Of a stretch of DNA of 64,000 nucleotides, positions 39,308 to 46,680 are shown in pieces. The stretch spans positions 1 to 64,000 of IMG/VR virus record IMGVR_UViG_3300034060_000856. One strand, written 5' to 3'. How positions within the stretch are numbered: position 1 is the first letter of the stretch; each line of letters begins with the position of its first letter. The stretch comes from a virus. The translations under genes and the position numbers were made by a program. The notes beneath the pieces are model-generated. The model saw nothing but the letters and a program-made list of their open reading frames with translations, was not told the origin of the DNA and searched no databases.

Positions 39308-39838
39308 ATGCCAAAAAAACAAAAATATACTTTAGAACAAATCAAAACAAAGACAACAGATAAACTGTTCAAAAAGTTAGAAGTTTTATATGAACTATTT
39401 AAACGAAATCTAACTTTATATAAAAAATATAAAGCATTAGAAGACCAAGAATACGTTGAAATGTTTATTAGTATGTTTCGTAGTCCTATCTGGGACGTAA
39501 CATCAACATCCTTTTTTAAAAGTGGTTTAAAGTCAACTTGTGTACCTGACATCAAATCTAAAGACAATGTTGATGATCATTTTATACAACGTGTTAAAGC
39601 TGCTAAGTTTCTTTTTGAAATTTTTTATGAGAATCCAAAAACAACCTTTGTTTCATTTTTAAATTTTTTAATAAAATACGGATCAACAATAGCTTTGACA
39701 AAAGAAGAACATAATCTTGTTACCAGTACTGCAAAGAAGAACAAAGAACTTATGAACTATCAAATATATGAATCTTGTGGTGTTGAAATACCTGGACTAA
39801 ATGAACTTTTACAATCATTAGAAATAGAATCAACTTAA
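39308..39838 (+). CDS. Protein of unknown function, 176 aa
   Basis: ATG 39308 gives MPKKQKYTLEQIKTKTTDKL; a longer start is unsupported. Basic, helical, with Y/L-rich N-terminal half and a hydrophobic F-V-S-F-L-N-F-L-I segment. Upstream lie TTTGACA (about 39270) and TATATTTTA, a host-like promoter, so it is not leader or late type. Not recognised. Confidence 0.6.
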   Translation: MPKKQKYTLEQIKTKTTDKLFKKLEVLYELFKRNLTLYKKYKALEDQEYVEMFISMFRSPIWDVTSTSFFKSGLKSTCVPDIKSKDNVDDHFIQRVKAAKFLFEIFYENPKTTFVSFLNFLIKYGSTIALTKEEHNLVTSTAKKNKELMNYQIYESCGVEIPGLNELLQSLEIEST

Positions 39839-39854
39839 TTTTTTATTTTATTTG

Positions 39855-39862
39855 ATATTTAT
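39855..39862 (+). promoter_or_regulatory. Late-type box
   Basis: ATATTTAT 14 bases before the ATG at 39877. Confidence 0.5.
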
Positions 39863-39876
39863 AATAAAATATCAAA

Positions 39877-40428
39877 ATGAAAAAAGACATTCTTTTATCC
39901 GAAGACCAATTAAAAAAATTAATATATAAAATAATTAAAGAAGTTCGCGGTGGTTATGACGATTATGATGTTATGGCAACACACGCTGAATCCTCAATGA
40001 AAACAATGATCCATTCTCTCTCGGATCTTACAGCATCCTTATTGAATATGATCCAGTCAGTGGCATTTCTTGATGATCCAATCGGTTCTAAAGGTTTTTT
40101 TGAGTCTGCAAATGAATTTATTTCTTTAGTTGATGATTATAGGGATGTAAACAAAATTGTTTATAGAGACTTTTCTGAAGATGAAGTGATTAACGCCGGA
40201 CGGAAGCTTCTAAAAAAACTTAACACACTCCAAGAAAATTTAAGAAGGATACAAACATTTGGTAGAGAATTTTTTCAATCAAATGATGATTTTAAAGAAA
40301 AATTTAAAAATTACGCCATTGACGTTTTCCAAAGTATTCAAGATTATGACCAAACTCTTGAGAAAACACATAATATGTTTGCCGGAAGATTATCTGGAAA
40401 GGGACGACAAAAAAACGAAGAATCTTAA
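39877..40428 (+). CDS. Leader protein (class A-like), 183 aa
   Basis: MKKDILLSEDQLKKLIYKII followed by KEVRGG: leader with L-S-E and I-K-E. The body is long and helical with several phase-consistent heptads (about 75-165), so a coiled coil is likely. Two bases separate it from the next gene. Function unknown. Confidence 0.65.
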   Translation: MKKDILLSEDQLKKLIYKIIKEVRGGYDDYDVMATHAESSMKTMIHSLSDLTASLLNMIQSVAFLDDPIGSKGFFESANEFISLVDDYRDVNKIVYRDFSEDEVINAGRKLLKKLNTLQENLRRIQTFGREFFQSNDDFKEKFKNYAIDVFQSIQDYDQTLEKTHNMFAGRLSGKGRQKNEES

Positions 40429-40430
40429 AG

Positions 40431-40688
40431 ATGAGAAAAATAATAATAACAGAAAATCAACTACAATATGTTGTTGATTCAGTAGGTAAAAAAAAATCAA
40501 TACAAGAATCAATTTATGATTCTGAAAAAATGTATTCTAAAGAATATGTTAATTCTGTAACTAGGACAGCACCCAAATACGTCAAAAAAGTAATTAAAAA
40601 TTTACCAGAATATGACTGTCCAAATCGTCCTGGTAAATGTGTTAAAATTCCAGAGATGATTTTTCAATATATAAAAGGTAATTTCTAG
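40431..40688 (+). CDS. Leader protein (class B), 85 aa
   Basis: MRKIIITENQLQYVVDSVGK leader; a second element SIQESIYDSEK follows. C-terminal part has two Cys (YDCPNRPGKCVKIPEM). Small, basic. Inferred internal virion protein. Confidence 0.65.
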   Translation: MRKIIITENQLQYVVDSVGKKKSIQESIYDSEKMYSKEYVNSVTRTAPKYVKKVIKNLPEYDCPNRPGKCVKIPEMIFQYIKGNF

Positions 40689-40697
40689 GTTATTGGT

Positions 40698-40705
40698 ATA
40701 TTTAT
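40698..40705 (+). promoter_or_regulatory. Late-type box
   Basis: ATATTTAT within GGTATATTTATATATAAA, 16 bases before the ATG at 40722. Confidence 0.5.
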
Positions 40706-40721
40706 ATATAAATAATATATT

Positions 40722-41027
40722 ATGAAAACAGTTAGACTAACAGAATCAGATTTAAGAAGAATAATTAATAGAATTTTAAAAGAAGACGAAATTGATTTAG
40801 CGGATGACGTTAAAGCATTTGAAGATCATAGTGACATTCCTGGATGCGATCCATCAAGTCTAGATTTTCAAATGTGTACAACAGAAGCTTTTAAAAAATT
40901 GCCAGCTGAAGAATTTCTTGCTTTATTTACAAAATTATCTAATCAATCTAAAGAACCATTAGAAAACCCAATGGAAAAAATGGGTACTATGGCAGAATCT
41001 AGAAGAAGAAGATACGGAAGAAAATAA
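40722..41027 (+). CDS. Leader protein (class A), 101 aa
   Basis: MKTVRLTESDLRRIINRILK followed by E-D-E: L-T-E and L-K-E. Acidic middle with IPGCDPSSLDFQMC and a basic tail RRRRYGRK. Converges on the FKBP gene with a shared terminator. Function unknown. Confidence 0.7.
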   Translation: MKTVRLTESDLRRIINRILKEDEIDLADDVKAFEDHSDIPGCDPSSLDFQMCTTEAFKKLPAEEFLALFTKLSNQSKEPLENPMEKMGTMAESRRRRYGRK

Positions 41028-41030
41028 AAA

Positions 41031-41062
41031 AAATTGTTGGTATCAAGCGATACCAACAATTT
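41031..41062. terminator. Terminator overlapping the FKBP 3' end
   Basis: 14-base-pair stem AAATTGTTGGTATC / GATACCAACAATTT with a four-base loop. On the minus strand a T-run follows. The FKBP stop codon lies inside the stem, so its last codons also form the terminator. Confidence 0.8.
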
Positions 41063-41468
41063 CTAAATCAAAAATTAACTTTTTTCCTGCTAAAGGGTGA
41101 TTTGCATCCAAAACAACAGTTTCTTCTTTAACCTCTAATACGTTAAAATTTACAATACCCATAGGAGTTTCCGTTTGTAAAACGTGACCAACTTCTACTT
41201 CTTGTGGTACTCTATCTTTTGGTACTTCTTGAACCATACCTTCGTTTACATCACCATAAGCATCAGCTGATTCAATCTCAACAGTCTTTTTATCACCAAC
41301 TTGCATTTCTAATAAACCTTGTTCAAATCCACGAATAAGCTGTCCTTGTCCTAACGTTGCAACTAACGGCTCACGGCCTTCTGTCAATGATGAATCAAAA
41401 ATAGACCCATCTTCTAGTCTTCCTGTGTAATTTACAGTCACAGTACTGTTTTCATTAATTTTTGTCAT
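41043..41468 (-). CDS. FKBP-type peptidyl-prolyl isomerase (SlyD-like), 141 aa
   Basis: VTVNYTGRLEDGSIFDSS, LIRGFEQGLLEMQVGDKK and NVLEVKEETVVLDANHPLAGKKL are classic SlyD/FKBP segments, with an insert-in-flap domain between. No metal-binding His-rich tail. It catalyses proline isomerisation and acts as a chaperone. Host-like promoter (TAACTTTG upstream on the minus strand), no leader. Probably acquired from a host; may help fold phage proteins. Confidence 0.9.
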   Translation of the reverse strand: MTKINENSTVTVNYTGRLEDGSIFDSSLTEGREPLVATLGQGQLIRGFEQGLLEMQVGDKKTVEIESADAYGDVNEGMVQEVPKDRVPQEVEVGHVLQTETPMGIVNFNVLEVKEETVVLDANHPLAGKKLIFDLEIVGIA

Positions 41469-41491
41469 AACTTTTTTTTATACAAAGTTAG

Positions 41492-41499
41492 AATATTTA
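41492..41499 (+). promoter_or_regulatory. Late-type box
   Basis: ATATTTAT 20 bases before the ATG at 41520, divergent from the FKBP promoter. Confidence 0.5.
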
Positions 41500-41519
41500 T
41501 TTTAATAAGTCAAATTAAA

Positions 41520-42023
41520 ATGAGAAAAATTATTATCACAGAAAATCAATTAAGATTACTTTTAGAAAATCAAGAATATATTGATTCATTATTAGATAAA
41601 ATAAGTACAAAGGGTGTTGAGTCATTAACTCCCAGTGAAAAGAAATATTTAGATGGTCTATCATCACACGAAGGGCATATGGATGATTACGATAATCCAA
41701 ACTATAAAGATGATTATGATGAAAGAAGAGGAGAGAAAATAACCTCATCATTACCAAACTTACCACAAGTACAATTTATTTTTGATTATGAAGAACGTGA
41801 GGGAGACGAAATACTATTATACGGATCCGTATATTTCCAAGGGAATGAATATATTGGTGTTATTATTACAAACAATAACGGAAATTTAATTGACTTTGAT
41901 TTTGAAATTGCAGAACTCAGCTATGATGAATCAGAAGTGACCAATTTACTAGATGATGCAGAAGGTTTAGAACACGAATTAAGTGTATTTTTTGAAGATG
42001 ATGTTATTCCGACTTTAATGTAA
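41520..42023 (+). CDS. Leader protein (class B), 167 aa
   Basis: MRKIIITENQLRLLLENQEY, with I-T-E and L-L-E. The body is acidic: a D/Y-rich stretch around 50-75 then a beta-rich domain (VQFIFDYEEREGDEILLYG). Function unknown; inferred internal virion protein. Confidence 0.65.
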   Translation: MRKIIITENQLRLLLENQEYIDSLLDKISTKGVESLTPSEKKYLDGLSSHEGHMDDYDNPNYKDDYDERRGEKITSSLPNLPQVQFIFDYEEREGDEILLYGSVYFQGNEYIGVIITNNNGNLIDFDFEIAELSYDESEVTNLLDDAEGLEHELSVFFEDDVIPTLM

Positions 42024-42025
42024 CT

Positions 42026-42241
42026 ATGGTAGATTTTTTCAAATATCTTATAATCCAACTAATGAACAAATATGGTTCGTTTATGTGGTTTGGGACTCAC
42101 CTATCTATGACACAAATAGAATGGCACTATTTAATTGAAACTTTTTTATGTATTTTTGTTAACTTTTTAATTTTATTTTCATTATATTTGCAATACAAAG
42201 AAGAAGAAAATGAAAAATTACGAAAAACTAACAATACCTGA
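42026..42241 (+). CDS. Small membrane protein, 71 aa
   Basis: Two hydrophobic segments: VDFFKYLIIQLMNKYGSFMW near the N-terminus (amphipathic) and a clear transmembrane helix LIETFLCIFVNFLILFSLYL (36-55), then a charged tail. Overlaps the next gene by 32 bases. A holin or exclusion factor is possible; no family match. Confidence 0.55.
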   Translation: MVDFFKYLIIQLMNKYGSFMWFGTHLSMTQIEWHYLIETFLCIFVNFLILFSLYLQYKEEENEKLRKTNNT

Positions 42242-42800
42242 AGAATCCGCTTGGAATAGGAAAGGGTTATCTGCACGTATTTGGAGAAACCTACATTGGA
42301 GAATAAGATACTTTATTGGTGGGTGTAAAAATATAATAAGGTGGATACCAACATTATATAAAGATAAGGATTGGGACGAATGGTATATCTACACTATTTT
42401 ACAAAAGAAAATTGAGTTCCAAAGAAAGGAAATTATCTATGCAAACCGTCATATACAAGTTGATCGTGATAATCGTGATATGACTATTGTTTTAAATCTC
42501 ATAGAAAGAGTAAAAGAAGAACATTATGGGTCGGAGTATCTTGATTACTCTGAAAGTAAAATTAGATTTGAGGTAATTGAGGGGGATAGAGAGCTTTACT
42601 CAATGGAGGAAGATGTTATATCAGAAACTTATGATGACTATTTAAAAAAATATCCGTCAAGTGTTCGTAAAGTATTAAAAGAAAAACCTAACCTTAATAA
42701 AAAAGATTTGTGTTATTATGTTGCAAAACATAATGGAGAAAGGGCACACGATCTTTTACATAGAGTATTAAAAGAAAGAATGAAATTGTGGTGGGACTAA
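42210..42800 (+). CDS. Basic protein of unknown function, 196 aa
   Basis: Starts inside the preceding gene. R/W-rich N-terminus (IWRNLHWRIRYFIGGCKNII), then acidic and helical, with K-x-P-S-S-V-R-K-V and LLHRVLKERMKLWWD at the end. Predicted cytoplasmic. Unrecognised. Confidence 0.6.
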   Translation: MKNYEKLTIPEESAWNRKGLSARIWRNLHWRIRYFIGGCKNIIRWIPTLYKDKDWDEWYIYTILQKKIEFQRKEIIYANRHIQVDRDNRDMTIVLNLIERVKEEHYGSEYLDYSESKIRFEVIEGDRELYSMEEDVISETYDDYLKKYPSSVRKVLKEKPNLNKKDLCYYVAKHNGERAHDLLHRVLKERMKLWWD

Positions 42801-42979
42801 ATGTGTACAAAGTAAAAAATAAAGAAACTTATAACCAGTTAAATTCGTTATTAGTTGGTTGGTGTTTTTTTAGACACGAAGATGGTGAATACTTTATTAA
42901 AGCACCACTTAATAAGACAATTAAAAATTTAATAGAAATGGGTTCTATTTTTGAGTTAAGTCAAAAGACGACTGAATAA
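42788..42979 (+). CDS. Small protein, 63 aa
   Basis: No ATG is available: GTG at 42788 overlaps the preceding gene, and GTG at 42803 lies just after it, giving 58 residues. VKNKETYNQLNSLLVGWCFF, then a polar tail. Overlaps the end of the minus-strand gene by 35 bases. Uncertain start. Confidence 0.45.
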   Translation: MVGLNVYKVKNKETYNQLNSLLVGWCFFRHEDGEYFIKAPLNKTIKNLIEMGSIFELSQKTTE

Positions 42980-43226
42980 TAATATCTTTTTTATCCCCAA
43001 CAACACTCCAAGCTCTTTGTACTAACATCTCTAACCCAATAGGGTAAACTTCGTCTAATTTTGTTGGGTCATCAACAAATAATGTAATATTTATTAGGTG
43101 TGATTTTTTACTCCTTACATATGTTATGTTACTTATTTTCACATAACTACTTTCACCAAAAAGTTGAGTCAAATTTTTACATAATTGTTTGTCAAAAAAT
43201 AGTTGTAGATATTTCTTTCTATTCAT
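42945..43226 (-). CDS. Small protein, 93 aa
   Basis: ATG at 43226 gives MNRKKYLQLFFDKQLCK; an upstream in-frame ATG is less likely. Alpha/beta, with S-H-L-I-N-I-T-L-F-V-D-D-P and I-G-L-E-M-L-V-Q-R-A-W. Converges on the 42788 gene. Function unknown. Confidence 0.55.
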   Translation of the reverse strand: MNRKKYLQLFFDKQLCKNLTQLFGESSYVKISNITYVRSKKSHLINITLFVDDPTKLDEVYPIGLEMLVQRAWSVVGDKKDIIIQSSFDLTQK

Positions 43227-43292
43227 ATAATAAATTATAACCAGCAAATGTTCATTTGACAAGTTAAATTGTGTGTAATCATTAAAACTTTA

Positions 43293-43300
43293 ATATTTAT
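43293..43300 (+). promoter_or_regulatory. Late-type box, 5-base gap to ATG
   Basis: ATATTTAT five bases before the ATG at 43306, heading the three-gene secreted-protein operon. Confidence 0.6.
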
Positions 43301-43305
43301 TGTAT

Positions 43306-43899
43306 ATGAAATTTATACTTTTAATATTATTCTGTTTTAAAATTATTATAAGTATTGGACAATGTAATGGTGTACAATCTTTTACATTAAATCCGGCTCC
43401 AGTTAATAATACTTATAACCCAGGACAAGTGGTAACTATGTGTTATACAATGAATGGATATACTCAAGCTGGAACAAACTGGATTGAAGGATTTGATCTA
43501 ACATTAGGACCGGGTTGGGGTTCAGTTACACCACAATCAGCTCCGGCAAACTGTGGTGGTAATGCAACTGGGGGTCAATGGGTTTGGAAGACTTCCGTAA
43601 CCTCAACAACAACGCCAATTGTAACGGTTGGTCCTGGTTATTTCTTTGATTTAACCGTTGATGGTAACCCAGGTAATGATTTTGGTGATGCCGGATCCTG
43701 TGTTTGGACATTCTGTGTCACTTTAACTGTTACAAACGTATGTACACCACAAAATTTACTAATACAAGTAACTCCTGGATCAGATGGAATGTGGGGGAGT
43801 TACACAAGCACAACTTGTGACGTTGCAACACCTTTTGCCGTATTTAACGGAATAATAAACATAACCCTACCAACAGTAGGACCAATAAACCATAATTAA
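43306..43899 (+). CDS. Secreted beta-rich protein, first of a T9SS-linked trio, 197 aa
   Basis: Sec signal peptide MKFILLILFCFKIIISIGQC, with cleavage likely after the first 18-20 residues. The mature protein is rich in T, S, N, G, P and V, with paired Cys, like domains of Bacteroidota cell-surface adhesins (V-T-M-C-Y-T-M-N-G-Y, F-D-L-T-V-D-G-N-P). Ends with ITLPTVGPINHN; the next gene ends with a similar P-I-x-H-N. Three bases before the second trio gene. Function unknown; secreted to the periplasm or beyond. Confidence 0.75.
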   Translation: MKFILLILFCFKIIISIGQCNGVQSFTLNPAPVNNTYNPGQVVTMCYTMNGYTQAGTNWIEGFDLTLGPGWGSVTPQSAPANCGGNATGGQWVWKTSVTSTTTPIVTVGPGYFFDLTVDGNPGNDFGDAGSCVWTFCVTLTVTNVCTPQNLLIQVTPGSDGMWGSYTSTTCDVATPFAVFNGIINITLPTVGPINHN

Positions 43900-43902
43900 T
43901 TT

Positions 43903-44466
43903 ATGAAAAAACTATTATTTTCTCTTATGATGTTGATAACCGGAGTGGTATCAGCTCAATCAACAGTAAACCCAGACACAGTTTGCTACCAAACTAACGG
44001 ATCAACCTATACTGTACCCTCTTTAGGTGTTGGTTATACCTACACTTGGACAGTTTTAGCACCTGGAACACTAACATCCGGACAAGGTACTAACTCAATC
44101 AACGTAAACTGGTCTGCTGCAGCGTCCGGATTGATAAATAACGCCATCTCTGTCGTTGCGACAAGCCCAAGTGGGTGTCAAAGTACCCCAGTTACATTAA
44201 ACGTGTTTATATTGCAAGTAATACCTACCATTACAGCTATTGGACCTTACTGTTCAACAGACCCTTGTGTCAATTTAGTAGGTGCTCCAGCAGGTGGTAC
44301 TTGGTCTGGTACTGGTGTTAGTGGTAATCAGTTCTGTCCTAACCTTGCAAGTAGTGGTTCTAACACTGTAACTTATACTGTAACACAAGGCGGATGTACG
44401 TTTTCAACAACAAGTACTGTAATTGTTAACGCTCAACCAGTATTATCGCCGATACAACACAATTAA
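43903..44466 (+). CDS. Secreted PKD-like protein, second of a T9SS-linked trio, 187 aa
   Basis: Signal peptide MKKLLFSLMMLITGVVSAQS with AxA-like SAQ cleavage. The rest has PKD/SprB-like strands (VGYTYTWTVLAPGTLTSGQG, then P-S-G-C-Q-S-T-P-V-T-L) with conserved Cys, found in gliding-associated adhesins. Ends PVLSPIQHN. Its base composition is richer in G and C than its neighbours, a sign of transfer. TAATG overlap with the sorting-domain gene. Confidence 0.75.
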   Translation: MKKLLFSLMMLITGVVSAQSTVNPDTVCYQTNGSTYTVPSLGVGYTYTWTVLAPGTLTSGQGTNSINVNWSAAASGLINNAISVVATSPSGCQSTPVTLNVFILQVIPTITAIGPYCSTDPCVNLVGAPAGGTWSGTGVSGNQFCPNLASSGSNTVTYTVTQGGCTFSTTSTVIVNAQPVLSPIQHN

Positions 44467-45035
44467 TGAGGTATATTTTACTAATATTATTCATTTTTTA
44501 CGGGTTTTTATCCTTCACACAACAATTTATTGAGATATGTGAAGGATATACACCCACTTATACCTATTTTTCAACAACAAATGACCCTGGAAACAACGAA
44601 TGGACGGTAAATGGACAGTATTTTTACACAGAAGAGCTAGAAATTACGTGGAATACACCCGGAAATTATCAAATTAACGTAATTAGGTATTCAGATGGCT
44701 GTCCATCGCCAGAAATGACCTATAATGTAGCCGTAACACAATGTCCAGAGCTCATTTATTGGATACCAAACACATTTACACCTAACCAAGATGAGTTTAA
44801 TACCCTTTGGGGGCCTGTTTTTACCTCTGGATATGATGTTGATGGGTTTAAATTACTTGTTTTTAACCGTTGGGGTAACATTGTATGGGAATCTAACGAC
44901 CCAAATGGCCGTTGGGACGGTACATATGACAATAAAATGTGTTTAGATGGTGTTTATACGTGGAAAATTAATTTTGGGGTAAAAAATACGGACGAAAGGA
45001 AAGAAATACACGGTTTTGTGACTATAATTAGGTAA
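44466..45035 (+). CDS. Secreted protein with type B T9SS sorting domain (gliding-associated C-terminal domain), 189 aa
   Basis: Signal peptide (1-18, MRYILLILFIFYGFLSF), an Ig/PKD-like domain (about 20-92), then a full type B C-terminal sorting domain: YWIPNTFTPNQDEFN (98-112), FNRWGNIVWES (133-143), WDGTYDNKMCLDGVYTW (150-166) and GFVTIIR at the end. In Bacteroidota this domain directs outer-membrane export by the type IX system. In a phage this implies use of the host's T9SS. The start overlaps the previous stop; the three genes form one operon. Confidence 0.85.
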   Translation: MRYILLILFIFYGFLSFTQQFIEICEGYTPTYTYFSTTNDPGNNEWTVNGQYFYTEELEITWNTPGNYQINVIRYSDGCPSPEMTYNVAVTQCPELIYWIPNTFTPNQDEFNTLWGPVFTSGYDVDGFKLLVFNRWGNIVWESNDPNGRWDGTYDNKMCLDGVYTWKINFGVKNTDERKEIHGFVTIIR

Positions 45036-45036
45036 T

Positions 45037-45483
45037 TTACCACAAAAAATCATCATTTTCGGTATTAATTTCTTCAATTTTGATAATTTTTACGTTTTTT
45101 CCCTTATTTTTAACAGTAATTTCGTTTTCGTGGGGATAAAGTATGTTATTTCTAACAGTTTCACCCAAATTTATCTCATTTTTGGGTATTTTAGCCGTAA
45201 TTAAGTAGTATTTGTCACCTAAACCGGTCAAATATGAGTGATTTGAGAGTAAATCAGCCTTATTTTCGGCAAAATGTGACCCAATTTCGTCAAAATTGAT
45301 GTCTTTTTTGTCATTTACCCTTAAAATTCGGTATCCTTTGACCATTTCTGGTAGGTTTTTTAACCTATTTAGGTGGTATTTTAGCTCTTTTTCGGCCTCT
45401 TTTTCACTAAAATCCATCGTTTTTAGGGCTAAAATGAGCTCTTTTTTGTCTATTATTTCACTTAAAATGGGTAATAATTTCAT
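45037..45483 (-). CDS. Putative ADP-ribosyltransferase-like protein with leader-like start, 148 aa
   Basis: MKLLPILSEIIDKKEL has L-S-E at residues 6-8, like a leader. The later part shows spaced elements resembling the R-S-E type: YRILRV (R), G-S-H-F and N-H-S-Y-L (S), and Y-P-H-E-N-E-I (E). The likeness is motif-level only. T4 packages an ADP-ribosyltransferase (Alt) in its head, so the combination fits. A late box, AGTATTTATT, is on the minus strand upstream. Alternative: an unrelated small alpha/beta protein. Confidence 0.4.
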   Translation of the reverse strand: MKLLPILSEIIDKKELILALKTMDFSEKEAEKELKYHLNRLKNLPEMVKGYRILRVNDKKDINFDEIGSHFAENKADLLSNHSYLTGLGDKYYLITAKIPKNEINLGETVRNNILYPHENEITVKNKGKNVKIIKIEEINTENDDFLW

Positions 45484-45486
45484 ATA

Positions 45487-45496
45487 AATAAATACT
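45487..45496 (-). promoter_or_regulatory. Late-type box, minus strand
   Basis: Minus strand reads AGTATTTATT and ends three bases before the ATG (45483). Confidence 0.5.
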
Positions 45497-45500
45497 TTAA

Positions 45501-45656
45501 TTAACTCTTTTTCTTATTGTATTTGATTTCTACCTCATATGGGCCGGAATTTGACTTATAATTGTCATATTTCCAGATCAAAACACAATCTTCGTGTTTA
45601 ATAACCCTCTCAAATGCCTTTCTTTCTACTTGTTTTTTAACTTTTTTGTCAATCAT
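45501..45656 (-). CDS. Small basic protein, 51 aa
   Basis: ATG at 45656, stop at 45501. Basic helix (MIDKKVKKQVERKAFERVIKH), then VLIWKYDNYKSNSGPYEVEI and a KKK end. Lies between the ADP-ribosyltransferase-like gene and a terminator. Unrecognised. Confidence 0.5.
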   Translation of the reverse strand: MIDKKVKKQVERKAFERVIKHEDCVLIWKYDNYKSNSGPYEVEIKYNKKKS

Positions 45657-45694
45657 AGGATACAAATATAATAATAATTATTTAAAAAAAGAAA

Positions 45695-45711
45695 CCCCTC
45701 TTGCGGAGGGG
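45695..45711 (-). terminator. Intrinsic terminator (minus strand)
   Basis: CCCCTC-TTGC-GAGGGG type stem; on the minus strand a T-rich stretch (TTTCTTTTTTT) follows. It ends the 45733 gene unit. Confidence 0.75.
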
Positions 45712-45732
45712 AGTAAAAAACTTAATAAAATG

Positions 45733-45966
45733 TTAATCTTGGGGTTCTTTATTATCCTCTTTAAAGAAGTTTGTTAAAAATTTACCAACAACACCAAATA
45801 TGATTGATGATACGATCATAATTTTAAGTTCCTGTGGTGTAAAAATTTCTTTTAAACTGTCATACTGCCAGATACCACCAACAGCAATTATTGTAGCTAC
45901 TGCTAATAATGAATCCCCAAGTTTTCTCCACTTTTTTGGGGTGGGTTTCCAATAATTTTTCATCAT
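45733..45966 (-). CDS. Holin-like protein with two membrane segments, 77 aa
   Basis: Start MMKNYWKPTPKKWRKL at 45966 is chosen because a late box is just upstream on the minus strand (45980-45987). Two hydrophobic segments, LLAVATIIAVGGIW and IMIVSSIIFGVVGKFLTNFF, joined by a short loop, with a charged C-terminus (KEDNKEPQD). Size and topology fit a class II holin, though far from the endolysin at 6574. Confidence 0.55.
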   Translation of the reverse strand: MMKNYWKPTPKKWRKLGDSLLAVATIIAVGGIWQYDSLKEIFTPQELKIMIVSSIIFGVVGKFLTNFFKEDNKEPQD

Positions 45967-45979
45967 AATTGTTTTTATA

Positions 45980-45987
45980 ATAAATAT
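45980..45987 (-). promoter_or_regulatory. Late-type box, minus strand
   Basis: ATATTTAT on the minus strand, 13 bases before the ATG of the holin-like gene. Confidence 0.45.
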
Positions 45988-45997
45988 CTTTAAATTA

Positions 45998-46027
45998 AAA
46001 AAGGGACAGTAGCGAATTGTCCCTTTT
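45998..46027 (-). terminator. Intrinsic terminator (minus strand)
   Basis: AAAAGGGACA / TGTCCCTTTT stem; the minus-strand copy is followed by a T-run. Ends the 46065 gene. Confidence 0.8.
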
Positions 46028-46064
46028 GTGTTACCAATAACGGTAACGATCCTAAGCAAAACTT

Positions 46065-46604
46065 TTATTTACCTTTAATAATGTTTAAACACTGTTTTAA
46101 ATATTCTTTAGCTCTAGCCGATGGTGTAAATTCATCATCTTTTGATTGTAAAGCTAAAACTCTCTCAATATCTTTTACTAATTCTGTACCGTGTTCATTT
46201 TCTTTATATAGTTCAGATATTTTATCTAATGCTTTATGACATTCACCAGTTGTTTCATCGTGATAGTTTTTATTTCTAAACTTATCTAAATGATTCATCA
46301 TTTCATAAGCCAAATGTGATCCACCATCTTTTACATCATTAGCCCAACGGATATTATTTAAAATACCTAAAGTATCAACCATTGAATTAACACCAAAGGC
46401 TCTTTTTTTAATTCCGGGTGAATATTTCACATATTCATTTGCCTGACCAACCATTTCATCTAATGGTGTGATGTTTTCTGGAATACATCTAGGTTTTTTT
46501 TCTTTTTCTTCTTTAGCCGGACTAGACGGATTTGCATCTTCTTCTTTAAGAACTCTTTTAACGATTCTTTTGATATCTGACTCTGTCAATATAATTTCTT
46601 TCAT
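46065..46604 (-). CDS. Leader protein (class A), 179 aa
   Basis: ATG 46604 gives MKEIILTESDIKRIVKRVLK followed by E-E-D; a longer start adds a hydrophobic prefix and is rejected because the leader begins here. L-T-E and L-K-E are present. The body is basic and helical, with a C-x-P-E-N-I-T-P-L-D segment and K-E-Y-L-K-Q-C. Function unknown. Confidence 0.7.
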   Translation of the reverse strand: MKEIILTESDIKRIVKRVLKEEDANPSSPAKEEKEKKPRCIPENITPLDEMVGQANEYVKYSPGIKKRAFGVNSMVDTLGILNNIRWANDVKDGGSHLAYEMMNHLDKFRNKNYHDETTGECHKALDKISELYKENEHGTELVKDIERVLALQSKDDEFTPSARAKEYLKQCLNIIKGK

Positions 46605-46621
46605 ATTATATATTTTTTTTA

Positions 46622-46629
46622 ATAAATAT
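46622..46629 (-). promoter_or_regulatory. Late-type box, minus strand
   Basis: ATATTTATT on the minus strand, 17 bases before the ATG at 46604. Confidence 0.5.
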
Positions 46630-46680
46630 TCTATAAACAATTAAATAATAAAGTATTTATAAACATAAATATCTATTGTT

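Noticed and set aside
45037-45487. Plus-strand ORF of 63 residues at 45296-45487
   Set aside because: Antisense shadow of the 45037 gene, with Phe/Ser-rich composition and no upstream box.
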